A stretch of 64,000 nt of DNA from Prochlorococcus sp. AG-388-E21 (GCA_003279855.1 QCGO01000001.1:310001-374000), one strand, 5' to 3'. Positions 9,220 through 19,793 are shown, numbered from the stretch's first letter. Notes: generated by a model from the sequence alone, not told the origin. Translations and numbers: made by a program.

Positions 9220-9540
9220 TTATTTACTACTGTCTTTTTTTATTTGGTTCACTAAGGAGTCGATATCTAATTGATTATATGGGTGGGTTTCATTTATTCC
9301 TTGAGAATTGGTCGGAATATTGTTTAGCCAATTTTGTTCTATCTTTATGAGATTTTTAACAATATTGAAAATACCTCCTTTTTTATAAAATTCTTTAACT
9401 TTTGAAGTGATTTCGGAGGTTCGGCTTGATTTGAGATTTAATTCATTAGCTAGATCTTTTTGTGTATATCCATGGGATTTCAACCAATCTTTAATAAAAG
9501 ATATAAGTTCTTTTTCTTCTCCCTGTGATAGTTTACTCAT
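9220..9540 (-). CDS. Hypothetical protein with possible HTH
   Basis: A 106-residue protein that I do not recognise. Residues 10-50 read like a helix-turn-helix: a first helix ELISFIKDWLKSHG, then YTQKDLANELNLKSSRTSEI, where QKDLANELN resembles the HTH of phage-repressor-type regulators. The rest is helical, then a flexible Asn/Ser-rich tail. Its ATG overlaps the stop of the DUF1232 gene by 4 bases, so the two are probably co-translated, downstream of the sigma-factor gene. A DNA-binding role is inference. Confidence 0.6.
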   Translation of the reverse strand: MSKLSQGEEKELISFIKDWLKSHGYTQKDLANELNLKSSRTSEITSKVKEFYKKGGIFNIVKNLIKIEQNWLNNIPTNSQGINETHPYNQLDIDSLVNQIKKDSSK

Positions 9541-9911
9541 TTAACAAAAGGGAACAATTTATTAAGTTTCCTTTCTGCTCTTGCTCTTATTGCAGGAGTC
9601 ATATATCTACTCCATATACTTAAAACTGCAGTGAGAGCAACAAAGTCATCACTGTAACCTACTAAAGGCATAAAGTCAGGGAATAGATCAAATGGCATTA
9701 TTAAATAAGCGAGTGCGGCCATTAAGGAAACTCTTACTTGTGTTGGAGTAAAAGGATCGAGAGCCATTTCTAGAACTTCTAAAGCTGGTTTTGCAATAGT
9801 TCTACCAGCTCTTATTAAGATTTTTATAATGATATTTTCATCTAATGATGAACTTTCTAAAACCTCCGCATCATAAATTTTTTCTTTGTCTTTGTAATAG
9901 CTATCATTCAT
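9537..9911 (-). CDS. YkvA/DUF1232 family membrane protein
   Basis: A 124-residue protein with the DUF1232 core at about 45-100: SLMAALAYLIMPFDLFPDFMPLVGYSDD, where the aliphatic helix followed by P-DLFPDF-P-GYSDD is the family signature. One or two short membrane helices are expected. The N-terminus is acidic and soluble. The function of the family is unknown. It overlaps the next gene by 4 bases and starts 28 bases after the sigma-factor stop, so the three may form one transcript. Confidence 0.8.
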   Translation of the reverse strand: MNDSYYKDKEKIYDAEVLESSSLDENIIIKILIRAGRTIAKPALEVLEMALDPFTPTQVRVSLMAALAYLIMPFDLFPDFMPLVGYSDDFVALTAVLSIWSRYMTPAIRARAERKLNKLFPFVK

Positions 9912-9939
9912 GATTTTTAATTTAATTAATTAATGATTT

Positions 9940-10863
9940 TTAGCTAACACTATCAACTAGTCCATTTTGGATTCCTGCTTTCCTAAGCTTTCTCAAGGCT
10001 CTTTGTACAACTTGTCTGCAATATTCTCTACTACAACTCATATGTCTTGCAACTTCAGCCAAAGTTCTCCATTCATTTGAACCATCTAAACCGAATCTAA
10101 GGCTTACTATCTTTCTTTCTTTTTCAGTAAGATTTGCCTTGTCTAATAATGTCCAGGCAGAGGCTGTCCTCTCAGCTAGTTCTGCTAATTCCATTGGAGG
10201 CGTTTGATCGCTTGGCAGAATATCAACAAGTTCAGATGGATCCGACTTAGATTTTACCGTACCTTGAAGACTTACTGTTATACTCCTTAATTCGCAAGAA
10301 AGTAGTTCATCTATCTCCTCTTTAGTAATTTTCAGTTCATTTGCCAACTCAATGCTAGTGGGAGGAAAACCTTTAAGTTGCATTAATTTTGATTTTGCTG
10401 CTCTTAATTTAGTAAGCTTTTCATTAATGTTTACAGGTATTCTTATTGTTCTACTTTGCGTTGAGAGTGCTCTGTTTAGTCCCTGCCTTATCCACCAGTA
10501 AGCGTAAGTAGAGAATCTATGCCCCCTTGAAGGGTCGTATTTCTCTACAGCTCGGGTAAGACCAAGAGTGCCTTCTTGAATTAAATCTAATAAATCTAAA
10601 CCTTTTCCCTGATATCTTTTTGAAAGATTAACTACTAATCTTAGATTTGCGGTAATCATTTCATTCTTAGCTTTTTCACCAATTTTTATTTTCTTTTTTT
10701 CCTCTTCGGAATATTCACAATCGGGACCTTTCCCACCGGCTGTTTGACATCTATTGATAAGTACTACCATTTCTTGGACTTTTCTTCCCATAGTGAGTTC
10801 CTTCTCTGGTGTCAAAAGTTGATGACGACCTATTTCTCCAAGAAAATCGCTTAATGAACTCAC
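9940..10863 (-). CDS. Group 2 sigma-70 family RNA polymerase sigma factor
   Basis: A 307-residue alternative sigma factor of the RpoD family. It starts with a region 1.2-like DFLGEIGRHQLLTPEKE, continues with region 2 (LRLVVNLSKRYQGKGLDLLD, then STYAYWWIRQGLNRAL, the -10-recognising helix), region 3, and region 4 with an HTH at about 265-295 (TLAEVARHMSCSREYCRQVV). There is no long non-conserved region 1.1, as expected for a group 2 sigma. Prochlorococcus has several such paralogues and the sequence alone does not tell me which stress it serves. The start is GTG. Three 11-bp tandem repeats lie upstream. Confidence 0.92.
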   Translation of the reverse strand: MSSLSDFLGEIGRHQLLTPEKELTMGRKVQEMVVLINRCQTAGGKGPDCEYSEEEKKKIKIGEKAKNEMITANLRLVVNLSKRYQGKGLDLLDLIQEGTLGLTRAVEKYDPSRGHRFSTYAYWWIRQGLNRALSTQSRTIRIPVNINEKLTKLRAAKSKLMQLKGFPPTSIELANELKITKEEIDELLSCELRSITVSLQGTVKSKSDPSELVDILPSDQTPPMELAELAERTASAWTLLDKANLTEKERKIVSLRFGLDGSNEWRTLAEVARHMSCSREYCRQVVQRALRKLRKAGIQNGLVDSVS

Positions 10864-10925
10864 GATTTACACCTTTTACGTAATGTATTTAACTTATAGT
10901 TAATTTCTTAATAAGCTATACATGT

Positions 10926-10958
10926 AATAATTAATTAATAATTAATTAATAATTAATT
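10926..10958. repeat. Three tandem copies of an 11-bp AT repeat
   Basis: The unit AATAATTAATT occurs three times without mismatch at 10926-10936, 10937-10947 and 10948-10958, followed by a decayed partial unit. The period is close to one DNA helical turn. It lies between the 3' end of hisIE and the 5' end of the sigma-factor gene, 63 to 95 bases upstream of the sigma start codon. Confidence 0.9.
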
Positions 10959-11011
10959 AATTATTATTATTTATTAATTTGATTAAATTTATAGATTCAA
11001 ATTATATATAT

Positions 11012-11677
11012 TTAATTATTTTTTTCCCTTCTTGATTCAAGAACATTTAGCACATCTCTCCACTTAACTCCCTTATGTAGCAATGCAACTTGAAGATGAT
11101 AAATTATATCAGAAGCTTCATTTGCAATTTCATCTTTGTCATTATCTTTGCAAGCCATAATAAATTCAGCAGTTTCTTCTCCCATTTTTTTTAGGATAGT
11201 ATTACTACCTTTTGTTAACAAATGATTTGTATAACTTTTTTCTAGAGGATTAATTGATCTTTCATTAAGTGTATCAAATAATTCTGAGCAAATATTAGAA
11301 AAAGGACTTGTTTTCTTTGCTGTTTTATTCATTGAATTACTATCTATTTCATTGAAAAAACAACTTTTTTCACCTGTATGGCATGCCCCTGAGCCATTCT
11401 GTTCTATAGAAAGAACAAGTGCATCATTATCGCAATCAAATCTAATTTCTTTAAGAAATTGGGTACTTCCGCTCGTTGCTCCTTTTCTCCATATCTCGGA
11501 TCTAGATCGACTCCAATAATGTACATTTCTTGTTTCGAGTGTCTTATTTAAGGATTCTTTATTCATCCAAGCCAGCATAAGAATGGATCCGTCTAGCCAA
11601 TCTTGTGCTATTGCAGGGATTAATCCATTATTATCAAAACGAAGTTCTTCTATGGAAAAATTGTTTGAATAAGCCAT
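11012..11677 (-). CDS. hisI: Bifunctional phosphoribosyl-AMP cyclohydrolase / phosphoribosyl-ATP pyrophosphatase
   Basis: A HisIE fusion carrying out steps 2 and 3 of histidine synthesis. The N-terminal HisI cyclohydrolase part (1-110) contains MLAWMNKESL, YWSRSRSEIWRKGATSG and metal-binding cysteines in CDNDALV and GACHTGEKSCFF. The C-terminal HisE part (about 135-221) has the MazG-like KKMGEETAEFIMAC and DEIANEASDIIYHLQVAL. At 221 residues the fusion is complete. It lies upstream of the sigma gene on the same strand but is separated from it by 148 bases of AT repeats, and is divergent from the PTPS-like gene. Confidence 0.95.
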   Translation of the reverse strand: MAYSNNFSIEELRFDNNGLIPAIAQDWLDGSILMLAWMNKESLNKTLETRNVHYWSRSRSEIWRKGATSGSTQFLKEIRFDCDNDALVLSIEQNGSGACHTGEKSCFFNEIDSNSMNKTAKKTSPFSNICSELFDTLNERSINPLEKSYTNHLLTKGSNTILKKMGEETAEFIMACKDNDKDEIANEASDIIYHLQVALLHKGVKWRDVLNVLESRREKNN

Positions 11678-11740
11678 TATATTTAATGTGTTAGACCTCT
11701 TACTCTTTGTTTTACTAAAGTTTATCTTATCAGTTTATTA

Positions 11741-12205
11741 ATGGATATTCATTCATCAAAATTTTCTTGCAGCAAAAGTTATGAGGATTTTCCCTGCTCT
11801 CATAGGCAATGGCGCCATGATGGACACTGTAGATTTGTTCATGGTTATTCAAGAACATTTACCTTTTGGTTCACTGCGAAAGAATTGGATAAAAATGGTT
11901 TTGTCGTTGATTTTTCTGGATTGAAACCTCTTGAGAAAAGGCTTAAAGAACAGTTTGACCATACATTTCTTGTAAATAGTGATGATCCTCTATTAAATTA
12001 CTGGAGGAAATTACATGATTTAGATGCTTTAAATTTGAAGATTATGGATAATGTTGGAATGGAATATTCTTCTGAAATGATTTGGCAATGGGCTAATGAA
12101 TACTTGAAGGATAACGATAAAGGAAGAACATGCTGCTGGAAAACTGAATCAAAAGAAAATAAATCAAATTCTGCTAGTTATGAAAGATTTCCAGAGTGGT
12201 TTTAA
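11741..12205 (+). CDS. 6-pyruvoyl-tetrahydropterin synthase / QueD-like protein
   Basis: A 154-residue member of the T-fold PTPS/6-carboxytetrahydropterin synthase family. The catalytic Cys C30 is four residues before H34, as in QueD, and VDFSGLKPLEKRL followed by FDHTFLV is the conserved second half. The canonical HGH zinc motif reads H34-G-Y36, so one zinc His is replaced, while H21 (PCSHRQ), H26 and H29 (RHDGH) crowd the site. In queuosine synthesis QueD makes 6-carboxytetrahydropterin; whether this variant does so is not certain. It stands alone between hisIE and clpB. Confidence 0.75.
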   Translation: MDIHSSKFSCSKSYEDFPCSHRQWRHDGHCRFVHGYSRTFTFWFTAKELDKNGFVVDFSGLKPLEKRLKEQFDHTFLVNSDDPLLNYWRKLHDLDALNLKIMDNVGMEYSSEMIWQWANEYLKDNDKGRTCCWKTESKENKSNSASYERFPEWF

Positions 12206-12258
12206 GATTTATTTAAAAGTTTATAAACAAATTTAAAAATAATACTTTAATCAAAATA

Positions 12259-14841
12259 TCAATTTACAAATATGCATCCATCTTTAATAGAAATATAAAC
12301 CTCTTTTTTATTTAAGTAATTGTTATTGAGAATATTATTTGCAATTTTTGTCTCGATTTCTCTTTGAATAATTCTTTTTAATGGTCTTGCTCCATAACTA
12401 TTATCAAAACTATTTTTGACTAGATGGTCAATAGCCTCATCTGTAATTTGAAAGTTTAAGTCTTTTTTGATAAGCCTGTTTTCTAGGTTTTTTAGTTGTA
12501 TTTTAGCTATATCTTTTAATTCATTTAATTCCAAATTTTGAAATATTATTATTTCATCTAGGCGGTTTAAGAATTCTGGTTTAAAAAATTTCTTCAATTC
12601 AACATTTACAATATTTTTAATTTCATTTTTATCTTCATTCCTAATAGATAAATCATTTATAGATTGACCTCCTAAATTACTTGTAAGAACAATTATTGAA
12701 TTTTTAAAACTAATTGTTCTGCCTTGCCCGTCGGTAATAATCCCATCATCAAGAACTTGTAATAAGATATCTAATACATCTTTGTGGGCTTTTTCTATTT
12801 CATCTAGGAGTATAAGAGAGTAAGGGTTTTTTCTGACTGCTTCGGTTAATTGGCCTCCTGATTCAAAACCTAGATACCCTGGAGGGGCACCAATAATTTT
12901 GCTTACAGAATGCTTTTCCATATATTCAGACATGTCTAGTCTCGTGATTGATGAATTCGAGTCAAATATTGTTTTGGCTATTACTTTGCTTAGTTCAGTC
13001 TTTCCTACTCCTGTTGGCCCTAAAAATAAAAAACTAGCTATTGGTCTATTGGGATCATTTAGTCCTGTCCTTGATCTCTTAATTGAATCTGAAACGGCGC
13101 ATATAGCATTATCCTGACCAATAATTTTTTCTTTAAGAGTTAATTCTAGTTTTAAAAGTTTTTCTTTTTCAGATTGATTTAAATTATTTACTGGAATAGA
13201 AGTCCACTTCGAAACAACTTCTGCTATGTCATCAAAATTAACTTCTTGCCTTAAAAGATTCTTTTCACCATTTTTAAAAGAATCTACTAAATTCTCACTT
13301 TTGATTTTTAATTTTTGTTGTAAAGAAATTAAGGTTCCAAATTCTAATTCTGCAGCTTTATTGAGATCAAAACTTCTTTTGGCTTGTTCAATTTTTAATT
13401 GAGTAGATTCAATTTCTTCTTTTAAATTAGTAATCTCGTCAATTTCTTCTTTCTCTTTTCGCCATTGATCGTTTAATTCAGATTGCCTAATCTTAAGATC
13501 ATGAAGCTCATTTTTAATTCTTTTAAGCCTTTCTAAAGAAAAATTATCTGATTCCCTTTGTAAGGATAAATTCTCCATTTCTAGTTGTAAAACTTTTCTA
13601 TCAATCTCATCAATTTCTTCTGGTTTCGATGTTATTACCATATTTAATCTTGAAGCCGCTTCATCAATTAGATCGATTGCTTTGTCTGGTAGGAATCTAT
13701 CATTAATATATCTTTCACTTAAGCTAGCAGCAGCAACAAGAGCATTATCAGAAATTCTTACACTATGATGAACCTCATATTTTTCTCTTAGCCCTCTAAG
13801 TATTGAAATAGTATCATCAACTGACGGAGCGTTAATTTTTATTTTCTGAAATCTCCTTTCAAGCGCAGGATCTTTTTCAATATTTTGTTTATGCTCATTA
13901 ATTGTCGTAGCACCTATACATCTTAATTCCCCCCTTGCGAGCATTGGTTTCAAGAGATTACTGGCATCTAAAGAGCCTCCAGTTGCTCCAGCGCCAACAA
14001 CTGTATGAATTTCATCTATAAAAAGAATAATCTTACCTTCAGAACTTTTAACTTTTTTTAAAACATTTTTAATTCTCTCTTCAAATTCGCCTCGGTATTT
14101 TGCTCCAGCTATTAATGAACCCATATCGATTGATATCAATTGCCTATTATTTAATGAAGATGGGACATCTCCATTAACGATTCGCTGAGCTAAACCTTCT
14201 ACTATTGCAGTTTTACCTACTCCAGGTTCTCCTATTAGAACAGGATTATTTTTGGTTCTCCTGCTTAATATTTGGATCGTTCTTCTGATTTCTTCATCCC
14301 TCCCAATAACAGGGTCAAGGATGCCATCCCTAGCTGATTTTGTAAGATCAATGCCGAATTTATCTAAAGTTTCATTTGAACTTTCAAAATTATCATTAAT
14401 CGTGGATTCAGATTTCATCTTATTTAAAAGTTCTAAAAATTCCGGAATTTTTTTTGTATTTAAAACTAATTCACTGCAAATCTCATCATAAGACAAACCG
14501 TAAAGTATGTGTTCTGTTGATATCACTACATCATTAAACGAAACTCTTAAATCATTTGCTTTTAAAAAAACTTTTTCTGTGGTTTCGCCTATAAATAGAG
14601 TTTTTTGTTTATTCTTCATTTTTGCTTTCGCATCTAATAAAGAAATTAACTTTGTTTCTATCTTTCTAATATTTACACAATTTTTTTTTAATATTTTAGA
14701 GGTGAAAATATCTTGTTTTATTAGTGCAAGCAATATATTTTCAGAATCTATATTTTGCTGAAAATTATTTTGTGCAATTTCCTTTGATAATATAAAAATA
14801 TCCCAAGCAGAATTAGAGAATTCACTTGGGATAAATTTCAT
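12259..14841 (-). CDS. clpB: ClpB-type AAA+ disaggregase
   Basis: An 860-residue Hsp100 chaperone that threads aggregated proteins through a hexameric pore with the help of DnaK. Order of parts: N-domain (1-145), AAA-1 with Walker A GEPGVGKT at 204-211 and Walker B LFIDEIH near 273, a long coiled-coil M-domain (about 408-525) that separates ClpB from ClpC/ClpA, and AAA-2 with GPTGVGKT at 608-615. The AAA-1 pore loop [12 protein letters not shown] is canonical; the AAA-2 loop is GYLGFESGG with Phe in place of the usual Tyr. The N-domain is poorly conserved. There is no IGF/IGL-type ClpP-binding loop that I can see. Confidence 0.9.
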   Translation of the reverse strand: MKFIPSEFSNSAWDIFILSKEIAQNNFQQNIDSENILLALIKQDIFTSKILKKNCVNIRKIETKLISLLDAKAKMKNKQKTLFIGETTEKVFLKANDLRVSFNDVVISTEHILYGLSYDEICSELVLNTKKIPEFLELLNKMKSESTINDNFESSNETLDKFGIDLTKSARDGILDPVIGRDEEIRRTIQILSRRTKNNPVLIGEPGVGKTAIVEGLAQRIVNGDVPSSLNNRQLISIDMGSLIAGAKYRGEFEERIKNVLKKVKSSEGKIILFIDEIHTVVGAGATGGSLDASNLLKPMLARGELRCIGATTINEHKQNIEKDPALERRFQKIKINAPSVDDTISILRGLREKYEVHHSVRISDNALVAAASLSERYINDRFLPDKAIDLIDEAASRLNMVITSKPEEIDEIDRKVLQLEMENLSLQRESDNFSLERLKRIKNELHDLKIRQSELNDQWRKEKEEIDEITNLKEEIESTQLKIEQAKRSFDLNKAAELEFGTLISLQQKLKIKSENLVDSFKNGEKNLLRQEVNFDDIAEVVSKWTSIPVNNLNQSEKEKLLKLELTLKEKIIGQDNAICAVSDSIKRSRTGLNDPNRPIASFLFLGPTGVGKTELSKVIAKTIFDSNSSITRLDMSEYMEKHSVSKIIGAPPGYLGFESGGQLTEAVRKNPYSLILLDEIEKAHKDVLDILLQVLDDGIITDGQGRTISFKNSIIVLTSNLGGQSINDLSIRNEDKNEIKNIVNVELKKFFKPEFLNRLDEIIIFQNLELNELKDIAKIQLKNLENRLIKKDLNFQITDEAIDHLVKNSFDNSYGARPLKRIIQREIETKIANNILNNNYLNKKEVYISIKDGCIFVN

Positions 14842-14905
14842 TTAAGCCGATGTAATTAATTTAATTAATCGCAAAATTTAATATTTTTTTAATTAATTTG
14901 GTATT

Positions 14906-15256
14906 TTATTCAACAATTACTTTACCTACCATCCCTGCACCTCTGTGAGGCTCACAGTAGTAATCAAAAGTTCCTGCTGTATCAAATGTTTCTTCCCATG
15001 ATTCGCCAGGAGCGAAGGCTAGATCAGCATGACTTAATTCTTCATGGCCATCAAAAACAGCATTATGAGGAGCTAATTTATTATTGATGAATTTAACAGT
15101 ATCACCTGTACTGATAGTTACAGAACTTGGTTCAAAAGCTAACATTCCAGCGTCAGTACCAAGCTTAACTTCAACAGTTTTAGCAGAAACAGAAGAAATT
15201 CCTAGTCCCAGAGTTAAAACTATTGCAAAAAAACCTGCAAAGATTGAACGTAACAT
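14906..15256 (-). CDS. petE: Plastocyanin precursor
   Basis: Type I copper protein carrying electrons from cytochrome b6f to photosystem I in the thylakoid lumen. Residues 1-25 are a signal peptide ending at VSA; the mature chain starts near KTVEVKLG. The four copper ligands are present: H64 (LAPHNAVFD), C101, H104 and M109 ([13 protein letters not shown]). The precursor of 116 residues is of normal size. The start codon is ATG; upstream on the minus strand an AT-rich stretch with TATATATAAA could hold a -10 element, but I cannot fix a promoter. It is monocistronic by spacing (58 bases to the upstream epimerase gene, 64 to clpB). Confidence 0.97.
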   Translation of the reverse strand: MLRSIFAGFFAIVLTLGLGISSVSAKTVEVKLGTDAGMLAFEPSSVTISTGDTVKFINNKLAPHNAVFDGHEELSHADLAFAPGESWEETFDTAGTFDYYCEPHRGAGMVGKVIVE

Positions 15257-15314
15257 AATTTAAATTTACTATTTATATATATTACAAGGTTTTTGGAACT
15301 AAATCGCGAGAAGT

Positions 15315-16298
15315 TTAATTGATATTACAACCTGGTAACTTTGCTAACCTTAAAACATCTTGCAGGGATCTCGCATAACTTTTTAAATTCAATTTCTCAG
15401 GATTAGTTATGGGCACATGGTTAAAGTCATATTTTTTTATGCTGAAGCTATCCCAAGGAGTCATTTGAATAGGAAGCACTCTTAATAATATTTTCATTAT
15501 TGTTTTTGTTAAAGGAATGGAAAAGTATCTATTCATTCTGTTTCTCTTTAAAAGGATATTTATCGCATCATCAATTGAAATAAAGTTTTGACCTAATACG
15601 AATTTTTTGAACCCTTTGTAATTCTCTTCTTTATGATTTTTAATTAGAAACCCACAAATTTGTGCAATATCATTGGCATGTATAAAGTGAAACTTTGAGT
15701 CAAGTTTTAGGAATCTTGCTATCCAAAGCCATTTATTTATTTCTTTCAATCCGCTTGTTAAATAGCTCGCGGGATACTTACTTCTTTTATTAAGAGTCCC
15801 TCCAAAAACTAATGTAGGAAAAACTGCGAATGTTTTTTCTGCAAATGAGCTCTCTTTAAGTCTTTCAAAACATTTATATTTTGTTTGAATATATTCTGTT
15901 CCATAAGTTAAAGATTCTCTCATTAATTCACATTGTTCGTTGAGTATGCTGGCTGTTGAAAAATAAATTATTTTCTCTAATTTATCTTTTTCAAGCATTC
16001 CTAGTAACTTTTCGAACGCTTTTATGTTTACATCATAGGCTCTTTTTGGATCACCCCAGGCAGTCGCAGCGTGGATAAGAAAATTTACCTGACTAATTTC
16101 TTTACTAAATCTATTGCATTCTCTGATATCACATATAAGCAATTTAATTCGCTTGTTCTTCTGTATAGCATGGGGGAGCTTATTTTTATCTCTTACCATG
16201 AGATAAAGCCTAAATCGAGTGTTTCTTAAAAACCAATCAATCAGATATTGGCCAACACATCCGTTAGAACCTGTTATTAATAAGTTTTTAATTGCCAA
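15315..16298 (-). CDS. NAD-dependent epimerase/dehydratase (extended SDR)
   Basis: A 327-residue extended short-chain dehydrogenase. The nucleotide-binding motif TGSNGCVGQYL is at 10-20, the AATAWGD segment follows the fourth strand, the catalytic Ser is in YFSTASI, and the YxxxK pair is in YIQTKYK near 135-140. The substrate is not evident; such enzymes act on nucleotide sugars or isoprenoid/flavonoid-type substrates. The start is TTG, 8 bases after the hemE stop, so it is the last gene of a minus-strand run with hemE. Confidence 0.78.
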   Translation of the reverse strand: MAIKNLLITGSNGCVGQYLIDWFLRNTRFRLYLMVRDKNKLPHAIQKNKRIKLLICDIRECNRFSKEISQVNFLIHAATAWGDPKRAYDVNIKAFEKLLGMLEKDKLEKIIYFSTASILNEQCELMRESLTYGTEYIQTKYKCFERLKESSFAEKTFAVFPTLVFGGTLNKRSKYPASYLTSGLKEINKWLWIARFLKLDSKFHFIHANDIAQICGFLIKNHKEENYKGFKKFVLGQNFISIDDAINILLKRNRMNRYFSIPLTKTIMKILLRVLPIQMTPWDSFSIKKYDFNHVPITNPEKLNLKSYARSLQDVLRLAKLPGCNIN

Positions 16299-16306
16299 AA
16301 TATAAA

Positions 16307-17347
16307 TTAATAAGTTAGTTTTTTACCATGTTCAAAAAATGTTTGAGCATTTTCTTCTGGTGTGCCTGGTAAAATTCCATGACCTAAATTAAGAATATAT
16401 TTTCTCTCTTTTACTTTATTGAAAGTATTATCGATTCTCTCTTTTATTGAATCTTTATTTCCAAATAATATACCTGGATCAACATTTCCTTGTATTCCAA
16501 TGCCTGTAGGGATTCGCTTGCAAGCCTCCTCAATATCTACAGTCCAGTCTAGTGAAATTATATCTACACCAGTTTTAGCCATTCTTTCTAATACCCCTGC
16601 ACTGCCCGATATATACAATATTATCGGAGTATCTGGGAATTCTTCTTTAACGATGTCAACAACTTTCTTTTGATAAGGGCCAGCAAAAATATCGTAGTCT
16701 TGAGGACTTAATTGCCCTGCCCAAGAGTCAAAAATTTGTACAACTTGAGCGCCAGATTTTATTTGATACTTTAAATACTCACCAATGGATTTTGCAAAGT
16801 GATCTAGAAGTTTGTGAAGTAAATCAGGTTCTTTAAAAGCCATTGACTTTATTAAAGAATAATTTTTACTGCTTTTACCTTCAACGACATATGCAGCCAA
16901 AGTCCAAGGTGCTCCAACAAAGCCAAGAACCGTTGCTTCCTTTTTTATATCTTTTTTTAATGATGAAAGGACTTCTCCCACAAAACTTAAACTTTCGTTC
17001 GGAATTAATTCTTTTAAATTTTCTACTTGGTGAATATTTCTTATGGGATCTTCTATTATTGGACCCTTACTTTCTATTATTTCAAAGTTAATTCCCATTC
17101 CAGGAAGAGGGGTAAGTATATCTGAAAAAAGAATTACACCGTCTGGCTTGAAAGCCTTAAAAGGTTGCATTGAAATTTCATATGAGAGTTCTGGGTTCTC
17201 AGATCTTTCCCTAAAGCTTGGGTAGCGTTCTCTTAAATCTCTGTAAATCTTCATATACCTGCCTGCTTGTCTCATCATCCATACTGGAGGCCTATTAACT
17301 TTCTTTCCTAAGGCAGCAGATAGTAAAAGTGGTAAATTCTCACCCAT
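16307..17347 (-). CDS. hemE: Uroporphyrinogen decarboxylase
   Basis: Converts uroporphyrinogen III to coproporphyrinogen III, a shared step of haem and chlorophyll synthesis, in the cytosol. The family hallmarks are complete in 346 residues: [12 protein letters not shown] near 21-32 with the active-site Arg residues, [12 protein letters not shown] with the catalytic Asp, [12 protein letters not shown], and [10 protein letters not shown]. The final [15 protein letters not shown] is also conserved. It lies between glgB (127-base gap upstream) and the SDR gene (8-base gap). Confidence 0.97.
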   Translation of the reverse strand: MGENLPLLLSAALGKKVNRPPVWMMRQAGRYMKIYRDLRERYPSFRERSENPELSYEISMQPFKAFKPDGVILFSDILTPLPGMGINFEIIESKGPIIEDPIRNIHQVENLKELIPNESLSFVGEVLSSLKKDIKKEATVLGFVGAPWTLAAYVVEGKSSKNYSLIKSMAFKEPDLLHKLLDHFAKSIGEYLKYQIKSGAQVVQIFDSWAGQLSPQDYDIFAGPYQKKVVDIVKEEFPDTPIILYISGSAGVLERMAKTGVDIISLDWTVDIEEACKRIPTGIGIQGNVDPGILFGNKDSIKERIDNTFNKVKERKYILNLGHGILPGTPEENAQTFFEHGKKLTY

Positions 17348-17474
17348 TTTTTGAGTTCAATATGATTTTTTAAAAAAAAATTAAAAATCTTTAACTTAAA
17401 AATTTTACAACGTGGAGCAGATTAAAATCACTATGTGAAGAATTAAATGAAATTGACCAATAAATAAACCTTTA

Positions 17475-19739
17475 TTATTGCTTTAATTGATGCTTAAAGA
17501 TACTTACACTTAGCGGTGGCAAAACAATTTCAAGAGCATTTTCATAATTATGAATATTATATTTTAAAGTTTCCTTACCTCCCATATTCCCTTTGTTACT
17601 GCCGCCATATTTAGAACCGTCTGAATTGAAAATCTCTTTATAGAAGCCCTCTAAAGGAACACCTATTTTATAGGATCCATGAAAGTTAGGGGTAAAGTTT
17701 GCAACAACTACAATCCATTCATTACTTTCATTTTCCCTTCTCATAAAACTGATAACTGAATTGGAGGTGTCATCGCAATCTATCCATTGGAATCCATAAG
17801 GATCAAAGTCATTTTTCCATAAAGAAGGCTCATTTTTATAAAGTTTATTTAAGTCGTCAACCAAGTTTCTAATACCTTTATGGGGTTCAAATTCTAAAAG
17901 TTCCCATTGAAGATCATCCCAAACATTCCATTCTTGCCTCTGTCCAAATTCCATTCCCATAAAAATTGTCTTTTTACCAGGATGTGTCCACATATAAGTT
18001 AATAGAGCCCTTGTATTCGCGAATTTTTTCCAATCATCTCCTGGCATTTTATGTAAAAGATGACTTTTCCCATGAACAACTTCATCGTGACTTAGGGCAA
18101 GCATGAAATTTTCGGTGTAATTATAAGTTATTGAAAAGGTCACACTATTTTGATGAAATTGCCTAAACCAAGGATCTATTTCAAAATAATCGAGCATATC
18201 GTGCATCCAACCCATATTCCATTTTAAATTGAAACCTAGTCCACCTACATTTGTAGGCTCGGTAACCATTGGCCAAGTTGTGGATTCTTCAGCAATAGAT
18301 AGTGCGCCTGGAAAATGCTGAAAAAGTACATGGTTTGCTTGCTGAAGAAATTTAACAGCTTCTAAATTTTCATTCCCACCATTTTCATTTGGAATCCATT
18401 CACCCTCTGGACGTAAATAGTCTCTATATAACATTGAAGCTACAGCATCTACTCTTATCCCATCGATATGGAATTCCTCAAACCAATAAATAAGGTTTGC
18501 TACCAAAAAATTCCTTACTTCATTTCTACTGTAGTTAAATATTAAAGTACCCCATTCTTTATGCTCTCCAATACGAGGATCACCATGTTCATAAAGATGA
18601 CAACCATCAAAGAAAGCTAAACCATGCTTATCTTTTGGGAAATGGCCAGGAACCCAGTCGAGAATTACACCTATACCCTCTGCATGACATCTATTTATAA
18701 ACTCTTTAAATTCATTAGGAGTGCCATATCTACTTGTTGGGGCGTACCAACCTGTAACTTGATAGCCCCAGGAACCATCGAAAGGATGTTCTGAAATAGG
18801 CATTAATTCGATATGAGTAAATCCTCTTTCTTTTACATATGGGATAAGCTTTTCTGTTAACTCTGGATAAGTTAAAAACCTTGTCCCAGGTTTTAAATCT
18901 GCTGCAGGAACTGGAGATCTTGTCTGTCCATTTTTTTCAATATATTTATTCTCAATTGAATCGTGCATCCAACTTCCCAAATGCATCTCATAAACTGAAA
19001 TAGGTTTATTAATTTGACTAGATGAATCTCTATTAGTTATCCAAGAACTATCTTCCCAATTGAAATTATTTAATTTAGATACTATTGAGCCATTTTGGGG
19101 TCTGATTTCATGAAGGAAACCATATGGATCAGCTTTTTCATAAATATGTCCTTCTTGAGTTCTTATTTCATATTTATAAGCATCTCCTTCTTTCATTATT
19201 GGCATAAATAATTCCCAAATACCACCCAGCCTTTTTTGCATAGGATGATGTCTACCGTCCCAAGAATTTATATCTCCGATTATTGAGATTGATTTTGCAT
19301 TTGGTGCCCAAAGACAGAACATTACTCCTTTTTGATTTGTTTCTTCATGGATGTGAGCCCCCATTTTTTTCCAAATATGATGATGGTTACCTTCAGCAAA
19401 AAGGTGTCTGTCTAATTCCCCCATCCATTCTTCCCTATAAGCCCAAGGATCTTGCTGTGAATGAGAAACTCCTCCTCTTGACACATTTATTTGATAATTA
19501 TTTTTGGGATCTTCAGGAAGTATTACTTCAAACAGCCATTTATGATTTAACGTTGTTGTTTTATAGGTTTTATCTTTAAAAATAATATTTACTTCATCTG
19601 CTTCAGGCATCCATACTCTTGTTATCCACTGTCCATTAACGAAATGGGGACCTAAAATATTTAATGGATTATCATTGCAACAATTTTCGAGGTTGAAAGC
19701 TTCTGATTTAATCCAGTCTGCTTGAATAGTTTCTTTCAT
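17475..19739 (-). CDS. glgB: 1,4-alpha-glucan branching enzyme
   Basis: Introduces alpha-1,6 branches into glycogen. The 754-residue protein has two N-terminal CBM48/E-set-type beta domains (to about 230), the GH13 barrel with the nucleophile Asp in [15 protein letters not shown], the acid/base Glu in [10 protein letters not shown] and the third carboxylate in [12 protein letters not shown], and a C-terminal beta domain. Together with glgA further along the window (47.0 kb) it forms the glycogen store, though the two genes are not linked. The CocE-type hydrolase gene is 54 bases upstream in the same direction. Confidence 0.96.
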   Translation of the reverse strand: MKETIQADWIKSEAFNLENCCNDNPLNILGPHFVNGQWITRVWMPEADEVNIIFKDKTYKTTTLNHKWLFEVILPEDPKNNYQINVSRGGVSHSQQDPWAYREEWMGELDRHLFAEGNHHHIWKKMGAHIHEETNQKGVMFCLWAPNAKSISIIGDINSWDGRHHPMQKRLGGIWELFMPIMKEGDAYKYEIRTQEGHIYEKADPYGFLHEIRPQNGSIVSKLNNFNWEDSSWITNRDSSSQINKPISVYEMHLGSWMHDSIENKYIEKNGQTRSPVPAADLKPGTRFLTYPELTEKLIPYVKERGFTHIELMPISEHPFDGSWGYQVTGWYAPTSRYGTPNEFKEFINRCHAEGIGVILDWVPGHFPKDKHGLAFFDGCHLYEHGDPRIGEHKEWGTLIFNYSRNEVRNFLVANLIYWFEEFHIDGIRVDAVASMLYRDYLRPEGEWIPNENGGNENLEAVKFLQQANHVLFQHFPGALSIAEESTTWPMVTEPTNVGGLGFNLKWNMGWMHDMLDYFEIDPWFRQFHQNSVTFSITYNYTENFMLALSHDEVVHGKSHLLHKMPGDDWKKFANTRALLTYMWTHPGKKTIFMGMEFGQRQEWNVWDDLQWELLEFEPHKGIRNLVDDLNKLYKNEPSLWKNDFDPYGFQWIDCDDTSNSVISFMRRENESNEWIVVVANFTPNFHGSYKIGVPLEGFYKEIFNSDGSKYGGSNKGNMGGKETLKYNIHNYENALEIVLPPLSVSIFKHQLKQ

Positions 19740-19793
19740 GACTGGTAGCTGTTAAGGAATAAGTTTATCAAATTATCAACCAAATAAAAAAAA

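Noticed and set aside
10926-10958. CRISPR-like array
   Set aside because: The units are contiguous 11-mers without spacers and no cas gene is present.
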